A stretch of 22,499 nt of DNA from an uncultured Clostridia bacterium. Its GTDB lineage: Bacteria; Bacillota_I; Bacilli_A; RF39; UBA660. Under the pieces are notes generated by a model that searched no databases, was not told where the DNA came from, and saw only the letters and a program-made list of their open reading frames with translations. Position 1 is the stretch's first letter. Every line of letters begins with the position of its first letter. Below, in pieces: positions 8,202-15,846 of this stretch. A program made the position numbers and the translations under genes. The stretch lies in contig CAMZBG010000020.1 of NCBI GenBank assembly GCA_947304495.1, positions 1-22,499 of the forward strand. Direction: 5' to 3'.

Positions 8202-9007
8202 ATATTATTTTAGACGCGTTAATAGATGTCTTAAAACTATTACCATTTTTATTCATTTCATTTATTATTATGGAACTTGTTGAACATAAATTAAACTATC
8301 ATGAAAAACTAACTAAAGTTAATAAATTAGGCCCATTAGTAGGTTCTGCCTTAGGTGTTGTTCCCCAATGTGGTTTTAGTGCTTTAGCCTCAAATTTATA
8401 TGCCGCTAGAGTAATTACCTTAGGAACACTTATTTCAATTTATTTATCGACATCAGATGAAATGTTACCAATCATGATATCTCAAAAAACAGATATCAAT
8501 ATTGTTATTAAAATCTTATTATTAAAGTTTATTATCGGTTTATTTTTTGGTTTCCTTATCGATTTATTCTATCGCAAAAAAAATAACCAAAAATTTAATC
8601 TTTGTAAAGAAGAACATTGTCATTGTGAAGAAGAAGGTATTTTAAAATCTAGTATTATTCATACAATTAAAATAATTATCTTTATCTTTGTTATCAATGT
8701 TCTCTTAAATACTATTATCGATGAATCACTAATTAGAAATTTTGCTACAAGTAATAAAATATTAGCTCCAATATTATCTAGTATTGTTGGACTAATTCCT
8801 AACTGTGCAGCAAGCGTTATCATTACAGAATTGTATCTAGAAAATATAATTACTTTAGGTAGCTGCATATCAGGCTTATTAGCAGGTTCTGGTGTTGGTA
8901 TTTTAGTCCTATTTAAACAGAATCATAATCTAAAAGAAAATCTAGTAATAGTCCTAATCTTAATAGGAATTGCCAGTATCTGTGGTATTGTAATTAATTA
9001 TTTATAA
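8195..9007 (+). CDS. Putative heavy-metal exporter (PF11449/ArsP_2-like)
   Basis: This is a 270-residue multi-pass membrane protein. It resembles the putative 10-TM heavy-metal exporter family (PF11449, often annotated as arsenic efflux or manganese transporter); substrates for that family are poorly established. The two halves are related. G54-VVPQCGFSA in the first matches G199-LIPNCAASV in the second, each followed by a Leu-Tyr and an ITLG segment, so each half carries a PxC motif (C59, C204) in a helix. The hydrophilic loop between the halves is Cys/His-rich (CKEEHCHCEEE, 137-147), a plausible metal-binding site. The start ATG 8195 overlaps the gene before it; GAGGG precedes it. Substrate is unknown. 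Confidence 0.75.
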   Translation: MLDIILDALIDVLKLLPFLFISFIIMELVEHKLNYHEKLTKVNKLGPLVGSALGVVPQCGFSALASNLYAARVITLGTLISIYLSTSDEMLPIMISQKTDINIVIKILLLKFIIGLFFGFLIDLFYRKKNNQKFNLCKEEHCHCEEEGILKSSIIHTIKIIIFIFVINVLLNTIIDESLIRNFATSNKILAPILSSIVGLIPNCAASVIITELYLENIITLGSCISGLLAGSGVGILVLFKQNHNLKENLVIVLILIGIASICGIVINYL

Positions 9008-9034
9008 AAAGGTATTTAAAAATATCTTTTTTTT
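9008..9034 (+). terminator. Terminator after the exporter gene
   Basis: AAGGTATT pairs with AATATCTT (one G-T pair) around a short loop, followed by eight T. Confidence 0.8.
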
Positions 9035-9046
9035 ATGCCATTAATA

Positions 9047-9075
9047 TTGAATTTTACAAAAATATAAGTTATAAT
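9047..9075 (+). promoter_or_regulatory. Sigma-A promoter of the surface-protein operon
   Basis: TTGAAT (9047-9052) and TATAAT (9070-9075) are 17 bp apart, 28 bp before the signal peptidase start. No other promoter or terminator is seen until after 13624, so it probably drives all three genes. Confidence 0.75.
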
Positions 9076-9103
9076 ATTTAGTAGATAATAAAGGAGTGTT
9101 TTT

Positions 9104-9763
9104 ATGTCGGCTAATATTTTAGAAGAAAACGGAATAGATAATTTATTTGGAGTAAAACATTATAAAGTAAAAATCATTAGAGAAAAAGAGAATCCCTTTA
9201 GATATTTTGTAAATGTAATATCATATGCCATTTTCATTTTCCTAATGCTTCTTGGTGGTACCTTATTACTATATATTGCTGATATCAGAATAAGAGCTGC
9301 CAAAAATGATTACAGCGCTCCAGTATTTAACGCTTACGTTGTCCTATCTGGTAGTATGTTACCAGAAATCGAAATAAGAGATATCGTAGTAACCAAAAAA
9401 ATCAATGAAGAAAGATTAGAAATTGGAGATATTATTACTTTTATTTCACCAGACCCAAGATTTGGTGGTATCTCAGTAACCCATAGAATCATTGATAAAA
9501 TATATGATGAATCATCAGGAATATATAAGTACAGGACTAAAGGAGATGCCAATAATATTGCTGATGCCGTTCCTGTTCCTAATTCTAATATTTTAGGAAA
9601 AGTTATCTTAAAAATTCCTAAATTAGGATATATTCAAGATGTCTTATCTAGTAAAGGTGGTTTAATAATTTTAGTATTATTACCATGCTTAGCTATCTTA
9701 TCATATGATATTATGAAGATCTTTAAACGTTTAGGTCAAAAAACAAAATTAATCAAAGAATAA
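9104..9763 (+). CDS. SipW-type (ER-type) signal peptidase I
   Basis: This membrane serine protease of family S26B cleaves signal peptides of exported proteins. The 219-residue protein has an N-terminal cytoplasmic stretch, a membrane helix (about 35-58), an extracellular catalytic domain and a C-terminal helix (about 190-211). The nucleophile motif is LSGSM (S84). The general base is His127 in VTHRI, not the Lys of ordinary bacterial SipS-type enzymes, so it belongs with SipW/Sec11. TKGDANNIAD supplies Asp148 and Asp154. Spacing of Ser, His and Asp matches SipW closely. SipW in Bacillus subtilis is dedicated to the matrix proteins TasA and TapA. The next two genes encode likely substrates, which supports the same arrangement here. 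The start is set by AAAGGAGTG. Confidence 0.93.
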   Translation: MSANILEENGIDNLFGVKHYKVKIIREKENPFRYFVNVISYAIFIFLMLLGGTLLLYIADIRIRAAKNDYSAPVFNAYVVLSGSMLPEIEIRDIVVTKKINEERLEIGDIITFISPDPRFGGISVTHRIIDKIYDESSGIYKYRTKGDANNIADAVPVPNSNILGKVILKIPKLGYIQDVLSSKGGLIILVLLPCLAILSYDIMKIFKRLGQKTKLIKE

Positions 9764-9782
9764 CAAAAGTAGGATGATTTTT

Positions 9783-11432
9783 ATGCCAAGAAAAAAAATA
9801 GAAGTTGTTGAATTAAACAAAAAAGAAGAACAAATTATTCTTGAAGAGAAACAATCTGCATTGATTCTTTTTTGGCGTCGTCACAGCCTTCTAATCTTTT
9901 TAACTTTACTTATTTTAGCTTTAACCATTCTTGGCGTAAGCTTAATTGTCGCTGCTAAAAATTTAGGTAGTAGTGGTGTACCTAATATCAAAGAAGTATC
10001 GATTACTACAACCCTAGATGAATATAACGCTAACGTCATTGCTGGCAACAAGTCTTTGACTGATGAAAGTGCTAAAAGCCTTTTTGATGATGATGGACTA
10101 TTTAAAAAAGATGGTGAAGTACTTTTAATTGAAACCATTGAACATAATGCCTTTACCTTAAAGTATTATAGCGATGGAACTGCTTTAAAAATAATGAAAG
10201 TAGGTAATATGATAACCAGAATAGGCCCTCTTGAAAATGGCCAATATGGTATCAGTAGAGATGGCGTTATCAGTTCTAAAGCCCCAGCTAATGATGTTTC
10301 AGTAACCAAAACTAAAGAATACCCTTGGGGCACCGTTACTTACTATAGTGATGGCTCTGCCGAAATAAGTAATTCTAAAGAAGATATCTTCGTTAGAAAT
10401 TCCAATGATATCAATGATAATTATATTTCTGATAATAAAGTATCATATCTAAAAGATACTAAAACTGTTGGCAATATAAAACTTAATTATTATTATGATG
10501 GGACCATCGAAGTTATAAAAAATAATAAAAGTTATCTAGTTAGAACTAGTGATGATTTAAATATAACTTCAAATGATGTAACCTTCAAAAATAATAATGC
10601 TGCAACCATTATTTCAAGTAAAAAAATGTCAGATGGTAGAATCGTTGATTACTATGAAGATGGTGGTGCTATTATCAGAGATGGTAATAAAACCTTAAGT
10701 GTTAGAAAAAGCAACAGTATCATTATCAAAGATAATAAAATATATGAAATTGTCGATAATATATATGTAACCGTTAGCAAAGAAACTGCTAATGCTAAAT
10801 ACTATACGAATGGCTCTGCCGTTATAAATTATAATGGAACTACTTATTATGTACCTGAAAATAGTAACATTAAGTATAATGATAATGGCTCTACTAAAAG
10901 TATTGGTTCTGATAAAGAAACCAAATCTAAAGAAACAAATATCGATGGTGAAAACGTTAAAATATTTGAAAAAACAGCTGTTATTACCAATGATAAATAT
11001 ATTGCTATTGTCCCAGCTGATAAAGTAATATACGATGATCAAGGTAAAGTAAAAGAGATTGAAGAATTAAAAGTAAGTTCTGATAAGAATTCATTTAAGA
11101 TAATAAATAATACTAATAAAGAATTAAAATATCGTGTTGTTATTGAACAGTCAGAAAGAACTACAGTTAATGTTACTTACTTAAGATACATGATATCTAC
11201 AAAGAAGGGTAAATCAACGCCTTCAAAACTAAAAGAATGGCCTAAAGATGAAGTGTCAAAAGCCCTAGATCTTCAAGGTACAAACTATCTTTTAATCGAT
11301 AGCACTATTGCTGCTCAAGCAACTGAAGATGTCAGTGTTATGTTATGGGCAGACTATGATACCATTCCTAATAGTGAACAAGATAAGTATTTCTATGGTA
11401 CGATTAAAGTATATGCTTGGACTGAAGATTAA
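9783..11432 (+). CDS. Membrane-anchored protein with YYxDGxA repeats and TasA/camelysin-like C-terminus
   Basis: This 549-residue surface protein has no assigned function. I choose ATG 9783, behind AGTAGGATG; the ATG at 9774 is inside that ribosome site. Residues 1-34 are charged and cytoplasmic, and 35-58 form one membrane helix, so it would be a type II anchored protein unless cleaved after the helix. From about 128 to 400 there are five clear and one degenerate repeats, 49-59 residues apart, each centred on a YYsDGsA motif (128, 187, 236, 290, 340, then about 394). They look like short beta-hairpin units, as in surface-stalk repeats. Residues 430-549 form a TasA/camelysin-like beta domain. 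That domain aligns with the N-terminal domain of the next protein: a Tyr-rich strand, then LIDSTIAA, then VMLWADYDTIPN. Confidence 0.8.
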   Translation: MPRKKIEVVELNKKEEQIILEEKQSALILFWRRHSLLIFLTLLILALTILGVSLIVAAKNLGSSGVPNIKEVSITTTLDEYNANVIAGNKSLTDESAKSLFDDDGLFKKDGEVLLIETIEHNAFTLKYYSDGTALKIMKVGNMITRIGPLENGQYGISRDGVISSKAPANDVSVTKTKEYPWGTVTYYSDGSAEISNSKEDIFVRNSNDINDNYISDNKVSYLKDTKTVGNIKLNYYYDGTIEVIKNNKSYLVRTSDDLNITSNDVTFKNNNAATIISSKKMSDGRIVDYYEDGGAIIRDGNKTLSVRKSNSIIIKDNKIYEIVDNIYVTVSKETANAKYYTNGSAVINYNGTTYYVPENSNIKYNDNGSTKSIGSDKETKSKETNIDGENVKIFEKTAVITNDKYIAIVPADKVIYDDQGKVKEIEELKVSSDKNSFKIINNTNKELKYRVVIEQSERTTVNVTYLRYMISTKKGKSTPSKLKEWPKDEVSKALDLQGTNYLLIDSTIAAQATEDVSVMLWADYDTIPNSEQDKYFYGTIKVYAWTED

Positions 11433-11455
11433 AAACTAAGAAAGAGGTGAAAATA

Positions 11456-13624
11456 ATGAGTGAATACCTAAAAGGCAAAAGTATTTATATTGCTGCTTTA
11501 GCTGTTTTATTCGTGTTTGTTTCTCTAAGTGAAACAACATATTCATTATTTTTACACGAAGATGAAACCGAAAAATTTAATTATAATACTGGTTTATTAG
11601 ATCTTGAATTTGTTGAAGATGAGAAGATTATCTTAGAAAATATTTTACCAACCAATGATAGTGAAGCTCTCAATAATAAACCATATAAATTAACAATCAA
11701 AAACGTAGGAACTCTTCCTTATATGTTTAGTTTAAAATTAGTCGATGAAAATAATGAAAATAGCATCGATACCCAATATATTAAATATAAAATAAATGAT
11801 AAATTACCTAGTAATTTATCCCTTAATGACAGCATTATCGCTTCCAATTTAGTTATTTATCCGGGTGAAGAAAAAACATTTTATATAAGTGTCTGGTTAG
11901 ATATTAATACCCCAAATAATGAATTGGGTAAAATCTTTAATGCTAAAGTAGTTACCTTTGGTAACAGTATCTACAAAACTATCGATACAAGTAGTGCTAA
12001 TCATCCTGAATTAACTAATGATATGTTAGCTGTATATTACGATGAATCATCAACTACTTGGCACTTAGCTGACGATACAAATCTAAATAAAGATTATGCA
12101 TGGTATAATTACGATGAATCTAAATGGGCTAATAGTGTAGTTATTAAAAATAACACTAAAAAAATATATGATATTACTAGAAAAAATGATTTAGATATCA
12201 GTGAAATCACCTATAACAATGGCAACGCTGTCATTACTGATAAATATCTAGATATTAAGTTAAACAATTATGAATATAATACTATCAGTAATATCTTAAG
12301 AGTAAAATTTGATGATCTAAATCAAGATAAAATATATCTATTAACTAATGGACGCATCTCATATTATTATGATAATAGTCTTAAAAAATTAGTCTTTAAA
12401 AATACCAGTAATCAAGTAACTTCAGATATTATTAATATTGAGAAAGGTAAATGGTATATCTTAGGCTATACTTATGATAAAAATAAAGTTACCTTCTATG
12501 TTGATGGTAAATCATTATCATCAAGTAATATTCCTGGTGATATTGCTTCATCACAATCATTTAAAATAGGTACTGATGAAACAAATGAAAAAGTATCTAA
12601 AATAACTATTGGTAATATCTTAACATATAATCGTATTCTAAGTGAAACGGAAATAAAAAATAATTATCAAACAAGTCTAAATATTATTCGTGATGGTCTT
12701 GTATCTGGATATGATATCTTTATTCCAATGACCTTAAAAGATTATTATAAAACAAAAGAATTAGGTGCTGAAATATCTGATAATGATATCTCACTTCAAT
12801 ATGTATGGATACCAAGATATAAATATCGCGTATGGAATATAGCTGGGGAAACTAATTATGATAACTATAAAGCTATGAAAAAAGGTATCGATATTGTCTT
12901 TGAAAGTAATAATAATACTACTGGAACTATCTATTGCGAAGGAACTAATTGCTTTAGTGATAATCTAAAAACTATGCCTGTAACTACTAATGATAATGGT
13001 AAATATTATACTCATAGAGCATTTACTAAAACCAATGAAGAATTAACTGGTTTCTGGATTAGTAAATATGAAATATCTAAATCTAGTGATAATACAATAA
13101 CTAGTAAGAAAGGCAGTAGTGTTACTACTAATGATAATCTATCTAATTACTACAATATGATTAAAAATATTAGTAATAATGCTTCTTACCATGTCATAAA
13201 AAATACTGAATGGGGAAGTGTCGCTTATCTATCACATTCTAAATATGGCTTATGTGTAAATGGCTCTTGCGTAGAACCATCAAAAAATAATAAATACATC
13301 TCTGGAGCTGATGCCCTAGATAGCACAACAGCCAATATTTATGGCGTATTTGATATGGTAGGTAGTGCTAACGAATATACTATGTCTAATATATCAAATG
13401 ATACTAATCTTAACTTATCATCTTCATCCTTTGGAAGTACGCCAATCGGAACAGATGATGTTGATCTATATCAAAATAATACCTTTATTCTAGGAGATGC
13501 CACCAAAGAAATAGCAACTAGTCCTACCAACTATAATTGGTATATTAGAACTGGTTTATTTACTTATAGTACTTCAAACGATGTTAAGGATAATAACTTA
13601 ACTACAAGAATAGTTATAAAATAA
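11456..13624 (+). CDS. Secreted TasA-like / LamG-like / FGE-like adhesin
   Basis: This is a 722-residue exported protein. The start ATG 11456 follows AGAGGTG. The N-terminus (8-30) is a SipW-dependent type signal: a hydrophobic stretch followed by ETTYSLF, acidic residues and NYNTGLLDLEF, which copies the TasA pattern AYF-acidic-F-x-x-G-x-LDL. Residues 32-175 form a TasA/camelysin-like beta-sandwich with SVWLDINTPNNE near its end. Residues about 190-405 look like a LamG/concanavalin-like domain (KGKWYILGYTYDKNKVTFYV, then RILSETEIKNNY). Residues about 445-722 resemble the FGE-sulfatase/C-type lectin-like fold (YVWIPRYKYRV, GFWISKYEIS, IYGVFDMVGSANEY). There is no LPxTG sorting signal. A role in fibre formation plus ligand binding is inferred from the domains. 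Confidence 0.82.
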   Translation: MSEYLKGKSIYIAALAVLFVFVSLSETTYSLFLHEDETEKFNYNTGLLDLEFVEDEKIILENILPTNDSEALNNKPYKLTIKNVGTLPYMFSLKLVDENNENSIDTQYIKYKINDKLPSNLSLNDSIIASNLVIYPGEEKTFYISVWLDINTPNNELGKIFNAKVVTFGNSIYKTIDTSSANHPELTNDMLAVYYDESSTTWHLADDTNLNKDYAWYNYDESKWANSVVIKNNTKKIYDITRKNDLDISEITYNNGNAVITDKYLDIKLNNYEYNTISNILRVKFDDLNQDKIYLLTNGRISYYYDNSLKKLVFKNTSNQVTSDIINIEKGKWYILGYTYDKNKVTFYVDGKSLSSSNIPGDIASSQSFKIGTDETNEKVSKITIGNILTYNRILSETEIKNNYQTSLNIIRDGLVSGYDIFIPMTLKDYYKTKELGAEISDNDISLQYVWIPRYKYRVWNIAGETNYDNYKAMKKGIDIVFESNNNTTGTIYCEGTNCFSDNLKTMPVTTNDNGKYYTHRAFTKTNEELTGFWISKYEISKSSDNTITSKKGSSVTTNDNLSNYYNMIKNISNNASYHVIKNTEWGSVAYLSHSKYGLCVNGSCVEPSKNNKYISGADALDSTTANIYGVFDMVGSANEYTMSNISNDTNLNLSSSSFGSTPIGTDDVDLYQNNTFILGDATKEIATSPTNYNWYIRTGLFTYSTSNDVKDNNLTTRIVIK

Positions 13625-13653
13625 AATACTCAAGATATTATTGAGTATTTTTT
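13624..13653 (+). terminator. Terminator of the surface-protein operon
   Basis: A ten-base stem AAATACTCAA (13624-13633) and TTGAGTATTT (13641-13650) with a 7-base loop runs into a T tract. It begins at the last base of the stop codon. Confidence 0.88.
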
Positions 13654-13666
13654 AATATTAAAACTC

Positions 13667-13695
13667 TTTTATTTTTTAATATTTTATAGTAAAAT
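13667..13695 (+). promoter_or_regulatory. Weak candidate promoter of the vanZ-ybeY-era-recO run
   Basis: TAAAAT (13690-13695) with TTTTAT 17 bp upstream lies between the preceding terminator and the VanZ-like start. The -35 is poor. Confidence 0.35.
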
Positions 13696-13724
13696 TAAGG
13701 TATAGATATTTAGGAGTTGGTAAT

Positions 13725-14342
13725 ATGGTAGTTAAAAGTATAATTGAAGATATGTGGCCTAATATGTGGCCAATGATGGTTTTTATTTCTTTGGTAGCCA
13801 TCACTCTAAGATGTGCCTATCTCATGAAAGGAAATAAAAAATTTATCTTCCATAAAGAAGTATTTGCCTTAGTATTTATCTTATATATTATGTGCTTATA
13901 CTATATTCTTACCTATAGTTATTCTGGAAATGGTGGAGTAAATCTTGTCCCATTTAAAGAAATATTTAGATATTCCTTTGGTAGCTATAAATTTATGAAA
14001 AATATTGTTGGTAATATATTATTATTTATTCCATTTGGCTTTTTTGCTTCATATTATTTAAATACTACTAAATGGAAAGCTCCAATGATTACTACTTTTT
14101 TAGTAACCTTTGGTGCAGAAGCTATTCAATACTATATTGGTAGAACCTTTGATATAGATGACATTATTCTAAATATCATTGGTGGCTTTTTAGGCTATTT
14201 ATTATACGTATGCCTAACAGCTATTAGAGAAAAATTGCCAAGATTTATGCGTAGTGATAGCTTTATCAATTTTGTAATTATCGTTATTGTCGTTTTAATT
14301 GTCCTATTTTCAATGGGCATAAATATATTTAGTTATTTATAG
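13725..14342 (+). CDS. VanZ-like membrane protein
   Basis: This 205-residue membrane protein has about five membrane helices. The VanZ-like core is plain: VNLVPFKEIF, then NIVGNILLFIPFGF, then AEAIQYYIGRTFDIDDIILN and IIGGFLGYLLYV. The acidic and Arg residues of the QYYIGRTFDIDD block are conserved in the family. VanZ gives low-level teicoplanin resistance in enterococci, but most chromosomal VanZ-like proteins have unknown envelope roles, so resistance should not be assumed. The start follows TAGGAGTTGG. The ybeY start lies 9 bases after its stop, so the two are probably co-transcribed. Confidence 0.88.
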   Translation: MVVKSIIEDMWPNMWPMMVFISLVAITLRCAYLMKGNKKFIFHKEVFALVFILYIMCLYYILTYSYSGNGGVNLVPFKEIFRYSFGSYKFMKNIVGNILLFIPFGFFASYYLNTTKWKAPMITTFLVTFGAEAIQYYIGRTFDIDDIILNIIGGFLGYLLYVCLTAIREKLPRFMRSDSFINFVIIVIVVLIVLFSMGINIFSYL

Positions 14343-14351
14343 GGTGGTTTT

Positions 14352-14792
14352 ATGTTTGAAATAATTAATGATTCGAATAAAGAAGTAGCAGAGTTAACAG
14401 TCTTAAATGATTATATAAAATACCTAGTAAAGAAATTATCTTTATCAAATTGTGAATTTAATATCATTATTACCAATAATGAAAAAATTCATAAAATTAA
14501 TAAAGAATATCGTGGTATTGATCGTGAAACAGATGTTATCTCTTTTGCACTAGAAGATGAAAAAGATATTGAATATGAAGATTTTAGATTGCTAGGTGAT
14601 ATCTATATTTCTATTGATAGAACATATAGTCAAGCTACTGAATATGGACATTCTCGTGTTAGAGAAATCTGTTTTTTAGCAACTCATGGCATCTTACATC
14701 TATTAGGTTATGATCATATGGATCCTGAAGATGAAAAAGAAATGTTTGCTCTTCAAAATGAACTTTTAGATGGATATAATATAAAACGATAA
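14352..14792 (+). CDS. ybeY: Endoribonuclease YbeY (rRNA maturation factor)
   Basis: YbeY is a zinc-dependent endoribonuclease involved in 16S rRNA 3'-end maturation and ribosome quality control. The 146-residue length is usual. The metal site is complete: H112-GILH116-LLGYDH122, preceded by the conserved block ETDVISFAL and the LGDIYIS strand. A GGTGG ribosome site precedes the ATG. It lies 18 bp before era, as in many Firmicutes, although the dgkA and cdd genes found between them in Bacillus are absent here. Confidence 0.96.
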   Translation: MFEIINDSNKEVAELTVLNDYIKYLVKKLSLSNCEFNIIITNNEKIHKINKEYRGIDRETDVISFALEDEKDIEYEDFRLLGDIYISIDRTYSQATEYGHSRVREICFLATHGILHLLGYDHMDPEDEKEMFALQNELLDGYNIKR

Positions 14793-14810
14793 TCAATAGG
14801 GGATGATATA

Positions 14811-15704
14811 ATGAAAAGCGGTTTTATTGGTTTGGTAGGTAGACCTAATGTTGGAAAAAGCACTTTATTAAATGCCATTGTTGGGAAAAAAGTAGCTATA
14901 ACTTCAGATAAACCACAGACTACTAGAAATATTATTCAAGGTATTCGTACTGATGAAGATACACAGATGGTCTTTGTAGATACTCCAGGTATCCATAAAC
15001 CTAAAACAAGACTTGGCAAAGTCTTAAATAAACAAGCTTATTTTACTGTAAATGATGTCGATGTTATCTTATATATGATCGATATCACTGAACCATTAGG
15101 TAAAGGTGATAAGTTTGTTATAGATGTCCTAAAGAATGTCAAAGTTCCAGTTATCTTAGTTATTAATAAAATCGATAAATTACCTAAAGAAGAAATTCTT
15201 CGCAAAATTGATGAATATAAAGATTTATATAATTTTGATGAAATCGTACCTGTATCTGCATATAAACGTGATAATATTGATCACCTAATCGATGTACTAA
15301 AAACAAAATTAACCGATAATATCAAATATTATGACGAAGATATGTATACCGATAAATCAACTAGTTTTATGATAGGTGAATTAATTCGTGAAAAAATCCT
15401 TGATTTAACCGAAGAAGAAGTCCCTCATAGCGTATCAGTTGTGGTTGAAGAAATTGAATATAACAAAGAATCAGTTAATATTAAAGCAACCATTGTTGTC
15501 GATAGAGAAAACTTAAAAAAAATCTTAGTCGGTAAAAATGGCAGTATGATAAAAGAAATAGGTACTAAATCCAGAATGGATATTGAACCTTTATTAAATA
15601 AAAAAGTATACTTAGAACTATTTGTAAAAGTTATTCCTAAATGGCGTGATCGTGAAAAATTTTTAAATGAAATTGGTTTTAAAGAATTTAATTTTGATAA
15701 ATAA
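14811..15704 (+). CDS. era: GTPase Era
   Basis: Era is an essential GTPase that binds the 3' end of 16S rRNA and acts in 30S assembly. The 297-residue protein is full length. G1 is GRPNVGKST (10-18), the switch-I block is KPQTTRN (34-40), G3 is DTPG (57-60), G4 is NKID (119-122) and G5 is the VSAYK segment. The C-terminal KH domain is marked by ILVGKNGSMIKEIG, and the last helix has WRDREKFLNEIGF. The ribosome site is GGGGATGAT. YbeY and Era work on the same rRNA end, so the pairing makes sense. Confidence 0.98.
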   Translation: MKSGFIGLVGRPNVGKSTLLNAIVGKKVAITSDKPQTTRNIIQGIRTDEDTQMVFVDTPGIHKPKTRLGKVLNKQAYFTVNDVDVILYMIDITEPLGKGDKFVIDVLKNVKVPVILVINKIDKLPKEEILRKIDEYKDLYNFDEIVPVSAYKRDNIDHLIDVLKTKLTDNIKYYDEDMYTDKSTSFMIGELIREKILDLTEEEVPHSVSVVVEEIEYNKESVNIKATIVVDRENLKKILVGKNGSMIKEIGTKSRMDIEPLLNKKVYLELFVKVIPKWRDREKFLNEIGFKEFNFDK

Positions 15705-15752
15705 TTGTTTAATTATCTTAAAATAATTACATAATAATAATAGGTGATAAAA

Positions 15753-15845
15753 ATGAGCAAAGAAGATTATTGGCAATTATTTAAAGAAACAGGCAAAATT
15801 AAATACTATTTAGAATATAAAAAACTAGCTAGAAAAGAGAATTAA
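15753..15845 (+). CDS. yqzL: YqzL-like micropeptide
   Basis: This 30-residue protein is preceded by TAGGTGAT. It reads MSKEDYWQLFKETGKIKYYL and then a basic, helical end. The core, aromatic-x-x-F-x-x-TG-x-I-x-x-YL, matches the small YqzL family of Bacillus, and that gene lies at exactly this place, between era and recO. Its function is unknown. The recO ATG starts one base after the stop codon, so translation is probably coupled. The match in both motif and position makes the call good despite the length. Confidence 0.82.
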   Translation: MSKEDYWQLFKETGKIKYYLEYKKLARKEN

Positions 15846-15846
15846 G

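Noticed and set aside
10695..11042. 115-residue minus-strand frame and an overlapping 64-residue plus-strand frame
   Set aside because: Both lie inside the repeat protein, and neither has a ribosome site or plausible composition. The main frame is continuous and repetitive at protein level.
12770..13624. Diversity-generating retroelement target in the FGE-like domain
   Set aside because: No template repeat, reverse transcriptase or Avd-type gene is present in the window, and the 3' end shows no obvious variable-repeat pairing.
11456..13624. LPxTG-type sortase anchoring of the large adhesin
   Set aside because: The C-terminus ends TTRIVIK, with no sorting motif, hydrophobic stretch or basic tail, and no sortase is nearby.
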